NCBI RefSeq assembly: GCF_016495865.1
Contig: NZ_CP054706.1
Location: 558,001 to 622,000 of the forward strand
Reading direction: 5' to 3'
Length of the DNA stretch: 64,000 nt
Source of the DNA: Salicibibacter cibi
Lineage (GTDB): Bacteria; Bacillota; Bacilli; Bacillales; Marinococcaceae
Positions 54,788 through 63,973 of this stretch are shown in pieces; within the stretch, counting starts at the first letter, position 1; each line of letters starts with the position of its first letter. The notes below the pieces were generated by a model. That model saw only the letters and a program-made list of their open reading frames with translations. It ran no database searches and was not told the origin of the DNA. The translations under genes and the position numbers were made by a program.

Positions 54788-55117
54788 TTATTCAAATAGA
54801 CTGAAAAATTTTGAGAGAATTGGTTTGAAATCATTTTGATTTAGACATCCAAGTCTTTTTAGTACCATAGATCCATCGATAGTAAAAATTTTATTGACCC
54901 TAACGACAGAAGGTTTTAAAAGACCAGCCTCATTCCATTCAAGGATTGGAATATCAGAAGAAGTATGCCTATGGACAGAAGAAATCATCATGCATATTAG
55001 CAAGGATTGCTTGTTAACGTTAGGCTTATTTAAGATTAAAGCGGGGCGTTTCTTATTCCCGGTCAAGTCTGAGAAGGGAAAAGGTATTAAAATGATATCG
55101 CCCTGTTTATAAGTCAT
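54788..55117 (-). CDS. Type II toxin, PemK/MazF family
   Basis: 109 aa from ATG 55117 (GGAGGACGACGAATACA ahead), overlapping the upstream antitoxin gene by 11 bp. The PemK/MazF features are GDIILIPFPFSDLTGNKKRPALIL at the N-terminus and LKPSVVRVNKIFTID toward the end; the conserved Arg, Ser/Thr and Phe-P-F elements are present. MazF-type toxins cut mRNA at short sequences. Slightly shorter than typical but no gap seen. Confidence 0.88.
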   Translation of the reverse strand: MTYKQGDIILIPFPFSDLTGNKKRPALILNKPNVNKQSLLICMMISSVHRHTSSDIPILEWNEAGLLKPSVVRVNKIFTIDGSMVLKRLGCLNQNDFKPILSKFFSLFE

Positions 55118-55307
55118 TGTATTCGTCGTCCTCCTGATTATCCCATTCTTTAAAGGATGGTTCACTTACCTTCAGGGCATCGTAGATATCTTTCTGTTCT
55201 AATTCTTTTAAAGCCATGGATTCGACAACGGTTTTTAACGCAGAAATTTGTTTATCATCGAGGGTGTTTAGGAGTTGAATCAATGTTTCTTTTTCGCTCA
55301 TTGCCAT
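55107..55307 (-). CDS. Probable antitoxin for the PemK/MazF toxin
   Basis: 66 aa from ATG 55307 (GAGGTGAAAACA ahead). Small, acidic and helical (SEKETLIQLLNTLDDKQISALKTVVESMALKEL), ending in an acid-rich tail of the kind that wraps around MazF toxins. No ribbon-helix-helix or AbrB-like DNA-binding motif is evident. Antitoxin-first order with overlapping stop/start is the usual type II layout. Confidence 0.75.
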   Translation of the reverse strand: MAMSEKETLIQLLNTLDDKQISALKTVVESMALKELEQKDIYDALKVSEPSFKEWDNQEDDEYNDL

Positions 55308-55377
55308 TGTTTTCACCTCACCATCATTATATGCTGGACTTGGGACATAAGCAACAATAGAATCGGGAGGGGATAAC

Positions 55378-56784
55378 ATGCAAGCAGATCTAACCACGGT
55401 AGAAGAAGCGGAAGCTATACTCGCCGAGCATCGTCAATTTTTTCTGACAGAAGCGACCAAAGATTTTTCTTTTAGAATCGAGCAGTTAAAAAAATTGCAA
55501 AAAACGATTGAATTGCATGAGGATGAAATTTTCTCGGCGCTGCAGGCGGATCTTGGAAAACCCCCTTTTGAAACATACTTAACAGAGATCGGAATCATCC
55601 TGAACAGCATTAACGATGCCATCAAGAACGTAAAAACATGGGCGAAGCCGGAGAAAGTCAAGACGCCTACTTATATGCAACCGTCAAAAAACTACATTGT
55701 AAACGAACCTTACGGAACAGTGCTGATCATCGGTCCGTTCAATTATCCGTTTCAGCTATTGATGGAGCCATTGGTTGGCGCGATGGCTGCCGGAAATTGT
55801 GTCGTGTTGAAGACGTCGGAACATACACCGGCAACAGCTCGGCTCGTTAAAGAGATGCTCGCCGACATTTTTGATTCCTCTTATGTTCGGGTGCTTGAAG
55901 GGGGAGCGGACACAGGCAATGCTTTGGTCCATACGCGATTCGACTATATTTTTTTTACGGGAAGTCCGAGAGTTGGAAAAATAATAATGAAAGCGGCTTC
56001 CGGGAATCTCACGCCATTTACGTTGGAATTAGGCGGCAAAGCGCCGGCCGTCGTCCATAAAGATGCCGACCTGAAAAAAGCGGCGGAACGGATTGCCTGG
56101 GGCAAGTTCATCAATACCGGGCAAACGTGCATTGCGCCTGACTATGTGATGGTTCATGAAAAGGCTAAAAAACGCTTCATGAAACTGCTGAAAAATAAAA
56201 TCAATAAATTTTACGGGGATGATATTCAAAATAATGAAGATTACGGGCGCATCATTAATGAAAAGCATTTTGATCGTTTGAAGGGGATACTCGACGCGGA
56301 TCGCGATGCAGTGGTATACGGCGGGGCGCACGACCGCGCGGATCGTTTTATCGAACCGACGATTCTCGATATTTTTTCTAGAGAAGCGGCATCGATGCAA
56401 GAAGAGGTTTTCGGGCCGATTTTACCTGTCATCACCTTTACGGATATCGACGCGGCCGTCGATGACGTGAATGCCCAACCGAAGCCGCTCGCCTTTTATT
56501 TGTTTACCGAAAATGAAAAACTGCAAACGAAGATTATGGAGCGGACGTCGTACGGCGGGGGATGTGTCAATGACACGATCATGCACGTCGCGAACCCTCA
56601 CTTGCCGTTTGGCGGCGTCGGCCCCTCCGGGATAGGTGCCTATCACGGGTATTACAGCTTCCAAACGTTTAGTAATCAGAAAGGCATCACCAATCGAAGC
56701 ACGAAAGTCCGGCTTCCGTTCCTGTACCCTCCCTATAAAAACAAATTGGCAATCGCGAAAAGGATGCTGAAATTGGGGAATTGA
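55378..56784 (+). CDS. Aldehyde dehydrogenase (class 3 / fatty aldehyde type)
   Basis: 468 aa. Glu base in FTLELGGKAPAVVHK, catalytic Cys in NTGQTCIAPDYV, nucleotide site FFTGSPRVGKIIM. C-terminal GGGCVNDTIMHVANPHLPFGGVGPSGIGAYHGYYSFQTFS is typical of the short fatty-aldehyde and benzaldehyde branch that begins without the long N-terminal arm. Oxidises an aldehyde to its acid with NAD(P)+. GGGAGGGG precedes the ATG. Transcribed divergently from the toxin-antitoxin pair with only 70 bp between. Confidence 0.92.
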   Translation: MQADLTTVEEAEAILAEHRQFFLTEATKDFSFRIEQLKKLQKTIELHEDEIFSALQADLGKPPFETYLTEIGIILNSINDAIKNVKTWAKPEKVKTPTYMQPSKNYIVNEPYGTVLIIGPFNYPFQLLMEPLVGAMAAGNCVVLKTSEHTPATARLVKEMLADIFDSSYVRVLEGGADTGNALVHTRFDYIFFTGSPRVGKIIMKAASGNLTPFTLELGGKAPAVVHKDADLKKAAERIAWGKFINTGQTCIAPDYVMVHEKAKKRFMKLLKNKINKFYGDDIQNNEDYGRIINEKHFDRLKGILDADRDAVVYGGAHDRADRFIEPTILDIFSREAASMQEEVFGPILPVITFTDIDAAVDDVNAQPKPLAFYLFTENEKLQTKIMERTSYGGGCVNDTIMHVANPHLPFGGVGPSGIGAYHGYYSFQTFSNQKGITNRSTKVRLPFLYPPYKNKLAIAKRMLKLGN

Positions 56785-56876
56785 TATTATTGGAGAAATG
56801 GTCTCGCGGGCTCGCAAAGATGAGCTTTACCCAAGAGATGTTAAAATAGAAAACAAACCAAAAAAGGAGCTTGAAT

Positions 56877-57335
56877 ATGGGGAATCAACTCAAAAACATC
56901 TGGATTAAACTTATGAAGGGAGGACCGATGGTTCCGGCCGAAGAAGCGATTTTCAACAAAGGTAATGGGATCGCAGGCAATGCAAATCTGGGAGGACGCC
57001 GTCAGGTGACGATCATTGAAGAGGAGCTGTGGGAAGAAATGATGAACGAGTTGGGGGCTTCTCTTGATCCTATGAATCGACGTGCCAATTTGTTAATCAA
57101 CGGTGTTTCCCTAAAGGAAAGTCGAGGTAAAATCCTTCATATCGGGGAAAACAGCATTGAGATATGTGGAGAAACAAAACCTTGTTGGCAAATGGATGAG
57201 GTACTCCCTGGTTTAAAGGATACGATGTTTCCGGAATGGAGAGGTGGTGCTTTCGGGAAAGTATTGACGAATGGCAAGATTCGACGGGGCGATCCGATCG
57301 AACTAGTGGATAAGAATGATAATGTCGGGGGATGA
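56877..57335 (+). CDS. MOSC domain protein (YiiM-like)
   Basis: 152 aa from ATG 56877 (AAAGGAG 8 bp upstream; a TTG at 56871 is in frame). MOSC features: GIAGNANLGGRRQVTII, LGASLDPMNRRANLLINGVSL, ILHIGENSIEICGETKPCWQMDEVLPGL with the conserved Cys of the sulfur/molybdopterin site, and the terminal GGAFGKVLTNGKIRRGDPI. MOSC domains handle sulfur for molybdenum cofactors or reduce N-hydroxylated bases (YiiM). Role here unproven. The 353-bp gap that follows holds a GGGGAGAG/CTCTCCCC-type stem (57441-57468) and the TATCAGCC repeat. Confidence 0.82.
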   Translation: MGNQLKNIWIKLMKGGPMVPAEEAIFNKGNGIAGNANLGGRRQVTIIEEELWEEMMNELGASLDPMNRRANLLINGVSLKESRGKILHIGENSIEICGETKPCWQMDEVLPGLKDTMFPEWRGGAFGKVLTNGKIRRGDPIELVDKNDNVGG

Positions 57336-57567
57336 AAGGGATTAGAGACGGTAGGGAACGCGAGTGAAATGCTTAATTGGCAGAATATTTAGACCTATCG
57401 ACCAACCAGAGAGATCAAATGCACATAACTTGTAGCACTAGGGGAGAGTGGTTGAATGAATCTCTCCCAGCGTACCTCGTATTGAGAATTATTCTCGATG
57501 GACATTCTTACGTCCCCAAAAAAAGAAGTATTTTCTTTTAACAGGGACGATGGGCAGCGGATTCATT

Positions 57568-57641
57568 TATCAGCGGAAACTGACAATATATCAGCCAAAA
57601 ACCGGTTTTATCAGCCAAAACAAGACATATATCAGCCAATT
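57568..57641 (+). repeat. TATCAGCC periodic repeat, four copies (locus C)
   Basis: TATCAGCG 57568, TATCAGCC 57589, 57609 and 57630 (spacing 21, 20, 21) with AAAA after most cores. Third occurrence of the element in this window. Confidence 0.75.
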
Positions 57642-57687
57642 CATGATAGCAACGCATCCCGGAGTATTTTTGTGCCCCAAAAAACTG

Positions 57688-58401
57688 TTAATCTGCTTCA
57701 ATTTGCTCCCATTTTTTCTTGGCTTTCACAATGCCGAACACCATCAAAGCGAGCGGAGCGACAATCGTCGCGAGTGCAACCCAAATGAGTACCCATTCCG
57801 TGCTGTTGATAAAATGCATGCTCACGATGCTGGCCGCCATCACCATTAACCCGGTAGCAATATAACGGTTCGCGACTTTTTTGACCTCGGTGGGCTGCTC
57901 CTCTTCCCATAGATTCACGGGCGGATTAAATGTGGCTATTAATCGAGCGAAGTATAACAGCATCAATACGACGAAGCCTGTCGTAAGCAGTGAAAATATC
58001 GGGTAGGGCAACGCATCAAGATTAAAAAGAATGATGCCTACGTGGAGGGCGGTGAAGGCGATGATGATCGCGCACTTAATCCGAATAAGCATTGCCTTGC
58101 TGATGTTTGCCGCCTCGATTTGTTGCACTGACGGCGCTCCATCATCGAAGAGGGGACGGATCGGCGGCATAAATTTGCTCGCATTACAAATGAATAGGAT
58201 AATCACCATAACCCCTATCAATCCCCAGACACCAAAATTTTTGTGCACGCTCGAGCTTGCCTCGGATGTCGCCGGATTGAACTGAATCGCAACCGCATCC
58301 GGCAATAACGGATAGACGAACGCCGTCCCGATCATCAATAGAATAAGAATAGGAATGAGAAAACGGTCACTGCGATCAAAAAAAGTGATCGTTGGCATCA
58401 C
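57688..58401 (-). CDS. DUF1648 domain membrane protein
   Basis: 237 aa, about six membrane helices. N-terminal DUF1648 segment: LILLMIGTAFVYPLLPDAVAIQFNPATSEASSSVHKNFGVWGLIGVMV. Proteins of this class occur with growth-inhibition or immunity-type regulation in Bacillus (YvfK/SdpI-like), but the role is unclear. GGAGGAATGGCG precedes the ATG. The 317-bp gap upstream (58402-58718) shows only a short hydrophobic frame on either strand that I cannot support as a gene. Confidence 0.75.
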   Translation of the reverse strand: MMPTITFFDRSDRFLIPILILLMIGTAFVYPLLPDAVAIQFNPATSEASSSVHKNFGVWGLIGVMVIILFICNASKFMPPIRPLFDDGAPSVQQIEAANISKAMLIRIKCAIIIAFTALHVGIILFNLDALPYPIFSLLTTGFVVLMLLYFARLIATFNPPVNLWEEEQPTEVKKVANRYIATGLMVMAASIVSMHFINSTEWVLIWVALATIVAPLALMVFGIVKAKKKWEQIEAD

Positions 58402-58718
58402 GCCATTCCTCCTTGTTTTAATTCGTTATCCAATGCTGCATGCCCAACCCGCGATCGTAAGCAACCAAAAATACGTTATGTGCATGGATAGGAAAATAAA
58501 GAAAGGGAAAACCTTCATCATGATCATGAACGTTTTCATCTTAGCTGCTTTATCCATTTGGATCGCTTTTATTGAAAAAAGAACCGTTGCCCACGCTTCA
58601 CCATTCCTTTCATTGCTCCGCCCCATGTTTTTGATACGTATATGGAAACGTGATACATTAGATGTCCGTAATGATAACATAAGTTGGAACGTTTTTTAGA
58701 GCGAAAGGAGAACCTCCG

Positions 58719-61001
58719 GTGAGTCAGGAACATATCGATTGGGAAAAAGAGAGTGAACGGTTGCAGGCCGTCATTTCCCGTGTGAAAAAGAAAAAAGAAT
58801 CATTAAAAGAAGAAAGCAATGAGCTGAAAGATGATGTCATCGAGCTTCGGCGCACGTTTTGGGATGATGTGACCGTTAACCTTGATGAGCCGGATGATGT
58901 CATTGAAACGCAAGCAAGCCTGAAGCAACGCGCCGAGTTGCTGAGTGAACGTGAGCGCAGCCACGGGCTTCTTCATCAACAAAAAAAGACATTGAATAAA
59001 TTAGAAGAAAGTCCTTATTTTGGCCGAATCGATTTCACAGAAGACGGGGAAAACGAAACGGAACCGATTTATATCGGCATCGCTTCGTTGATGGATAAAA
59101 ACGATGAAGAATTTCTCGTTTACGATTGGCGTGCACCAATTTCCGGCATGTATTACGACTTTGCGCCAGGGCGTGCCCATTACCCGACGTTAGACGGAGA
59201 TGTAGAGGGCGACATCACCCTGAAGCGACAATACATTGTAAGAAGCGGAAAGCTTGAAGGAATGTTTGATACCGGACTGACGATTGGCGATGAGCTTTTA
59301 CAATCATTGCTCGGCCAGCAATCGTCCCCGCAAATGAAGAGCATCGTCGCCTCGATCCAACGGGAACAAAACCAAGTGATCCGCAATGAACGAAGCAAAA
59401 TGCTCATCGTACGCGGAGCCGCGGGAAGCGGGAAAACATCAGCGGCGCTGCAGCGCGTGGCTTATCTCCTGTATAAGCACCGGGAAAAGTTGGATGCCGG
59501 GAATATGTTGTTATTTTCGCCAAATCCGCTGTTTACCCGTTATGTTTCCAACGTCCTTCCGGAACTGGGGGAAGATAACCTGCAGCAGTCAACGCTCTTT
59601 CAACATTTTGAAAAACGGTTGCCGAACGGTTGGGAGTTGGAAAGTCCCCACGCCCATATTGAATATTTTTTATCCGAACAGGTTGAATCGACCCGCTCCC
59701 AAGGCTTGTCGGTGAAAACGGACCCTCGTTTCATCGAACATCTTCACGATTATGTAGTCTCGCTCTCCCGCGCCGGTCTTATTTTTAAAGATCTTTATTT
59801 TCGCGGAGAGGTATGGGTGTCAAAGGAGCAACTTCAGGACTATTTTTATCAAATGGCGTCGTCCGTGTCGATGTCTGACCGTCTGGAAATGGTGGCCGAA
59901 TGGCTGCTCCAAATGTTGCAAATCACCGAAAGAGAAGAAAGGCCGAAAGCCTGGGTCGATGAGAAAATGGATCTGTTGGATCAAGAGACGTACAACCAGG
60001 TGTTTGAAAAGGTAGCAGAGAATGAGGGGGCATTCAACGATGCCGTATTGCAAGAGGATTTATTGCGAAAGCTCGTCGTTCGTCGCGCAGTAAAACCGCT
60101 GAGAAAACAAATTCAAACCTTCGACGTTCTGGATGCGGAAGCGATGTATATCCAGTTTTTCCGGTGGGCAGGGTATAAAGTGATTGCCGAGGAAATCGCG
60201 TATCATTTTCAAAAAAAGGAGATGCACTGGGAGGATGCCGCGCCTTTTTTCTATTTTGAAGACCTGTTAAAAGGAAGGCCAATCTACGCGGATATCCGCC
60301 ATATTTTCATCGATGAAGCCCAGGACTATACGACGATCCAAATCCGTTATCTGCAGCATTTGTTTCCATCAAGCCGGCTGACGTTGCTTGGCGATGCCAA
60401 TCAAGCGGTGCACGCGCATACAAGCGCGGGGAATGCGCCACTGGCAGAGGATCCGGCTGCAAAAGAACAGGAAACGATCACGTTGCATCGGAGTTATCGT
60501 TCTACGCAACCGATCGTTGAATTTACGAAGCAGTTGATTCCGAATGGCGAACAGATCGAGGCTTTTGAACGGCCGGGGCCGATCCCGGAGATGAAGCAGC
60601 TGGAAAATGAGGCGCAGCATAATCGCTATGTGGGCACGCTTGCCAAGCAACTCGAAGAAAGCGAATTGGGCATGGTGGCGATTGTGACGAAGACGTTCGC
60701 GGAAAGTGAAAAGATATGGGGGCAGTTGGAAAAGGCAGGGCGGGACGTGCAACTTATTCATGAACAGACGTCTGAGTTTAAAGCGGCACTGCTCGTATTG
60801 CCCGTCTATCTCGCGAAAGGGATTGAATTTGATGCGGTGGTCGTCAGTGATGCGTCTGCGGCAAATTATCATCGCGAGCGGGACCGTTACTTGCTTTATA
60901 CAGCCTGCACGCGCGCGATGCATGGATTGTATCTATGTGCGAATGGTGCGTTTTCTCCTTTTATTACGGGGAGTGCCTATAAGCATTATATTCAAGGATA
61001 G
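58719..61001 (+). CDS. helD: RNA polymerase recycling helicase-like protein HelD
   Basis: 760 aa, GTG start behind GAAAGGAGAACCTCC. N-terminal coiled coil (about residues 5-110) that reaches the polymerase channels, then a UvrD-like superfamily 1 ATPase: Walker A GAAGSGKTSAALQRV (about 230-245), Walker B IFIDEAQDYT, LLGDANQAVH, and the helicase VI region YTACTRAMHGL. B. subtilis HelD is a similar length and frees stalled RNA polymerase from nucleic acid using ATP. No sequence sign of inactivation. It stands alone. Confidence 0.92.
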   Translation: MSQEHIDWEKESERLQAVISRVKKKKESLKEESNELKDDVIELRRTFWDDVTVNLDEPDDVIETQASLKQRAELLSERERSHGLLHQQKKTLNKLEESPYFGRIDFTEDGENETEPIYIGIASLMDKNDEEFLVYDWRAPISGMYYDFAPGRAHYPTLDGDVEGDITLKRQYIVRSGKLEGMFDTGLTIGDELLQSLLGQQSSPQMKSIVASIQREQNQVIRNERSKMLIVRGAAGSGKTSAALQRVAYLLYKHREKLDAGNMLLFSPNPLFTRYVSNVLPELGEDNLQQSTLFQHFEKRLPNGWELESPHAHIEYFLSEQVESTRSQGLSVKTDPRFIEHLHDYVVSLSRAGLIFKDLYFRGEVWVSKEQLQDYFYQMASSVSMSDRLEMVAEWLLQMLQITEREERPKAWVDEKMDLLDQETYNQVFEKVAENEGAFNDAVLQEDLLRKLVVRRAVKPLRKQIQTFDVLDAEAMYIQFFRWAGYKVIAEEIAYHFQKKEMHWEDAAPFFYFEDLLKGRPIYADIRHIFIDEAQDYTTIQIRYLQHLFPSSRLTLLGDANQAVHAHTSAGNAPLAEDPAAKEQETITLHRSYRSTQPIVEFTKQLIPNGEQIEAFERPGPIPEMKQLENEAQHNRYVGTLAKQLEESELGMVAIVTKTFAESEKIWGQLEKAGRDVQLIHEQTSEFKAALLVLPVYLAKGIEFDAVVVSDASAANYHRERDRYLLYTACTRAMHGLYLCANGAFSPFITGSAYKHYIQG

Positions 61002-61336
61002 GAAAGGATGCGGGCAGCTTTGTGGCTGCTCGCTATTTAAATGGGAAGCGTTCTGACGTTAGAGGAAGGTTCTGTTGAATTATTAGATGATGAGAGCCAA
61101 CACTAAATAATTGTGATGTTAATCTAATAATTGGACACAGATCAACCTCCGATCCTGCTGAAACGGGACAGATCGTATTGTGGAATAAGCGGAGTTCCGC
61201 CCCAAGCCGCGTTCCGATTCTCCTTCTTTTGACTCATTGTTTGATCCTGCTAAAGAGAGAATAATAATTGACGAGGTTATTCAATCCTAGTAGAGAGAAT
61301 GTTGTTGGAGGAATCGGTTTTAAGGTAAAATATGAA

Positions 61337-61589
61337 GGCTCTTCACCAAAATCTATGGCTGACAAACTAGGGGCAATTATGATTGGTAGTGACCGCTACG
61401 GAAAAACCCTACGCTTTCCGTGGGCCCCGAGCTCAGCCTCCTCGGAAAAAAAGAAGTTCGCTTTTTTCCTGCGGGGTCTTCGCCCTGCGCTTTCCCACAG
61501 GAGTCTACGTGTTTTTCCTTCGCTCGCTAGTGGTGTTACCATATTTAATCACGAATATCAACCATTGATTTTAGTGTTGACCCAATATG
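61337..61589. mobile_element. Non-autonomous element or relic with ISL3-like ends
   Basis: GGCTCTTC plus CACCAAAATCTATGG (61337-61359) resembles an ISL3-family terminal repeat; near 61589 a partial inverted copy is seen (61556-61582, TATCAACCATTGATTTTAGTG). The interior (about 61400-61520) carries a C+G-rich palindromic module I recognise as a repeat common in Bacillaceae: CTTTCCGTGGGCCCCG, CTCAGCCTCCTCGG, CCTGCGGGGTCTTCG, CACAGGAGTCTACG. No transposase is encoded. The rest of the 61002-61811 gap shows old insertion debris and a palindrome at 61646. Confidence 0.5.
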
Positions 61590-61645
61590 AAAAATTTTTA
61601 ATTGACTCAAGGAGCTATTCCAAAATCGAAACGCGATTGTTGAAT

Positions 61646-61669
61646 ATCACATTCGAATGTGATCAAACT
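61646..61669 (+). terminator. 18-bp perfect palindrome followed by T-run
   Basis: ATCACATTCGAATGTGAT (61646-61663), then CAAACTTTTTTATA. As RNA it folds with a UUCG-like centre; it could be a terminator or, as DNA, a CRE-like operator. Confidence 0.5.
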
Positions 61670-61723
61670 TTTTTATAAAAATTAAACAATACTGATACAA
61701 ATTGAATATGCTTGACAATCGGT

Positions 61724-61752
61724 GGAGTCTGCTCCATTCAGGCTCCTTTTTT
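61724..61752 (+). terminator. Terminator-like hairpin ahead of ktrA
   Basis: GGAGTCTG (61724-61731), 7-nt loop CTCCATT, CAGGCTCC (61739-61746), then TTTTTT. The same arms recur at 63974-63996. A TTGATT...TATAAA promoter candidate follows before ktrA. Confidence 0.65.
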
Positions 61753-61811
61753 GATTTTTTGGTAAAAAGATATAAAATGAGAATGTCTCTAGTGGGAATG
61801 GAGGGGTAGAT

Positions 61812-62489
61812 GTGAAAGAACAATTTGTTGTTCTCGGGCTTGGGCGGTTCGGTCAAAGTGTAACCAAAACACTGGTTGATAATGGGAAAGATGTTTTAGC
61901 GATTGATAAAGATGAACAAATCGTACAAGAGGTCACGCCTTATGTCACCCATGCCGTTCAGATCGATGCGACTGACGAGACAGCCTTAGAACAATTAGGT
62001 TTACATAAATTTTCCCATGCTATTGTTGGGATCGGTGAAGATTTACAGTCCAGTATTTTAACAACATTAATTCTTAAGGAACTGAATATCGCTGAGATTA
62101 CGGCTAAAGCCAAGGATGATCATCACGGGAAAGTGCTCAGTAAAATCGGTGCTGACAATATTGTTTTTCCGGAACGAGATATGGGAGAGCGATTAGGGAA
62201 CTTGTTGAGCTCCAGTGATCTTATCGATTATCTGGAACTTTCATCGGAGTACAACATGGCTGAAATACGAGCACCTAAGGCCATGGATGGATGCACCCTC
62301 CAAAAATTAAACATCAATAAGACGTATGGGTGTATTATTATGGCCATCAAGGATGAAGACGAAGAGGTTAATATTTCGCCTCACATTGAAGATGAAATCC
62401 ATCACGGCGATATTCTTACAATTATCGGTAAACATAAAGATATCAAGCGGCTCCAAAAAGATTACCGGGAAAAAGGCAAAACGAAGTAG
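61812..62489 (+). CDS. ktrA: Potassium uptake regulatory subunit KtrA
   Basis: 225 aa, GTG start behind GGAGGGG. RCK_N domain with the nucleotide motif VLGLGRFGQSVTKTLVDNGKDVLAIDKDE (residues 6-35), then RCK_C (about 140-220; EIRAPKAMDGCTLQKLNINKTYGC). Forms a cytoplasmic octameric ring under KtrB that opens the channel with ATP. RCK_C in KtrA binds c-di-AMP in related species. ktrB follows after 11 bp. Confidence 0.94.
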   Translation: MKEQFVVLGLGRFGQSVTKTLVDNGKDVLAIDKDEQIVQEVTPYVTHAVQIDATDETALEQLGLHKFSHAIVGIGEDLQSSILTTLILKELNIAEITAKAKDDHHGKVLSKIGADNIVFPERDMGERLGNLLSSSDLIDYLELSSEYNMAEIRAPKAMDGCTLQKLNINKTYGCIIMAIKDEDEEVNISPHIEDEIHHGDILTIIGKHKDIKRLQKDYREKGKTK

Positions 62490-62500
62490 GTGTTATACTC

Positions 62501-63841
62501 ATGCGTCCGCAGAAAAAAGCCATTCGTTTCAGTCCGCCTCAGTGGATTGTTTTTGGTTTCATAACCCTCATTTTCATTGGCACGATTTTGCTGGCTCTTC
62601 CGCAATCCTCCGCCGATGGAGAGAGCGTCGGTTTTATAGATGCCTTATTTATGGCGGTTTCTGCTGTATGCGTAACAGGTCTTGCAGTATTGGAGCCCGG
62701 CGGGGATTTTTCATACTTGGGGCAAACGATCATCCTCGTTCTCGTACAATTGGGCGGGCTTGGTTTTATGATTTTCGGGGTAACGGTTGCCATCTTGGTT
62801 GGAAAAGTGATGGGGATGAAATACCGCCTACTTCTTCAACCCACCACCAATACGTTTTCCGCACGTGGCATTTCCAGATTGGCGATGACGATTCTGCTTC
62901 TGGCCTTGGCTTTAGAAGCCGTAACAGTCCTTATTCTAACAATCCATTGGAGTGGTGAAATGGGTTGGGCAGAGGCTGCTTATTCCGCTCTTTTTCATTC
63001 AGTGATGGCCTTTAATAACGCAGGATTCACGCTTTTTGACAACAGTATGGAAGATTATCTTGGGGATCCTCTTGTGAATCTGAGCTTATCTGGACTTTTT
63101 ATTATCGGCGGCCTGGGTTTTATGGTTCTAGTTGATTTATACCGGCAACGTTCGTTAAAGAAGCTGTCTTTACACTCCAAGCTTGTTCTCGTTACATCAG
63201 GAACGCTTTTGCTCGGAGGGTTTTTCTTTCTTTTCGTTGTCGAACTTTTTAATCCGGCAACCGAAGGATTATCATTAACCGAACGTTTATTAGCTGCTTA
63301 TTTTCAAAGTGCTACCCCTAGGAGTGCAGGGTTTAACACGTTTGATATTGGGAGTATGCTTGTCGTTTCCCAATTTTTCATTATCGTCCTCATGTTTATC
63401 GGCGCTTCTACCGGTGGTACGGGTGGAGGCATAAAAACCAATACATTTGCCATTATTGTACTTGCGACGATCAATACGTTTAGGAGTGGTCATCAGGTCC
63501 ATGCGTTCCATCGAAAAATAGCATTGGAGACGGTTATGCGCGCACTTGCAGTCGTGATGAGCTCTTTAGCGTGGATTGTTGGAACCACTTTGTTACTATC
63601 GATCACGGAGGGACTACATGATGTCCACTTCCTCACGACGTTATTTGATGTCGTCTCCGGTTTTAGCACGACAGGTTTGTCCATGGGTTTAACAGAAGAG
63701 CTTTCGCCTATCGGTAAAGTAATTATGATGATCACTATGTTTGTCGGACGATTAGGCCCTTTAACGCTGGCTTACTTGCTGACCTACAAACAAAGACCAA
63801 GTCGCATCAATTATCCTGAAGATAAAGTGCTTATTGGCTAG
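62501..63841 (+). CDS. ktrB: Potassium transporter membrane subunit KtrB
   Basis: 446 aa, TrkH/KtrB superfamily with four membrane-pore-membrane repeats. Pore regions: VSAVCVTGLAVLEPG, FNNAGFTLFDN, TPRSAGFNTFD and SGFSTTGLSMG, each with the selectivity-filter Gly. Sodium-driven potassium uptake, a key osmotic and pH-homeostasis system. The gene is complete; 160 bp remain before the window ends. Confidence 0.95.
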   Translation: MRPQKKAIRFSPPQWIVFGFITLIFIGTILLALPQSSADGESVGFIDALFMAVSAVCVTGLAVLEPGGDFSYLGQTIILVLVQLGGLGFMIFGVTVAILVGKVMGMKYRLLLQPTTNTFSARGISRLAMTILLLALALEAVTVLILTIHWSGEMGWAEAAYSALFHSVMAFNNAGFTLFDNSMEDYLGDPLVNLSLSGLFIIGGLGFMVLVDLYRQRSLKKLSLHSKLVLVTSGTLLLGGFFFLFVVELFNPATEGLSLTERLLAAYFQSATPRSAGFNTFDIGSMLVVSQFFIIVLMFIGASTGGTGGGIKTNTFAIIVLATINTFRSGHQVHAFHRKIALETVMRALAVVMSSLAWIVGTTLLLSITEGLHDVHFLTTLFDVVSGFSTTGLSMGLTEELSPIGKVIMMITMFVGRLGPLTLAYLLTYKQRPSRINYPEDKVLIG

Positions 63842-63872
63842 AACGATGTTCATGTTTTCTTCACATTTAGGG

Positions 63873-63901
63873 TTGACACTGTTTTCGACTTGCATTAAGA
63901 T
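63873..63901 (+). promoter_or_regulatory. Promoter near the end of the window
   Basis: TTGACA (63873-63878), 17 bp, TAAGAT (63896-63901). The transcript would start near 63908 and pass through the hairpin at 63974. Confidence 0.65.
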
Positions 63902-63973
63902 GATATCATCATAGTGAATTCAGTATCATTTAGGCATTTGTTGATGCAAAAATAAATAAGCGTAAAAACTGGA

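Noticed and set aside
57498..57849. Frames of about 96-99 aa with repeating Tyr-Gln-Pro-Lys
   Set aside because: The repeated residues are the TATCAGCC DNA element read in frame; there is no start site, and the spacing change (21, 20, 21) would break the frame.
58426..58680. Small hydrophobic frames on both strands between DUF1648 and helD
   Set aside because: Both are short, overlap each other, and lack ribosome sites; no basis to choose either as a gene.
61646..61663. Possible c-di-AMP (ydaO) riboswitch upstream of ktrA
   Set aside because: ktr genes often carry one, but the region has none of the conserved long stem architecture, only simple hairpins.
61268..61678. 136-aa frame before ktrA
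   Set aside because: It runs through the insertion-derived module and palindrome and has no protein-like conservation.
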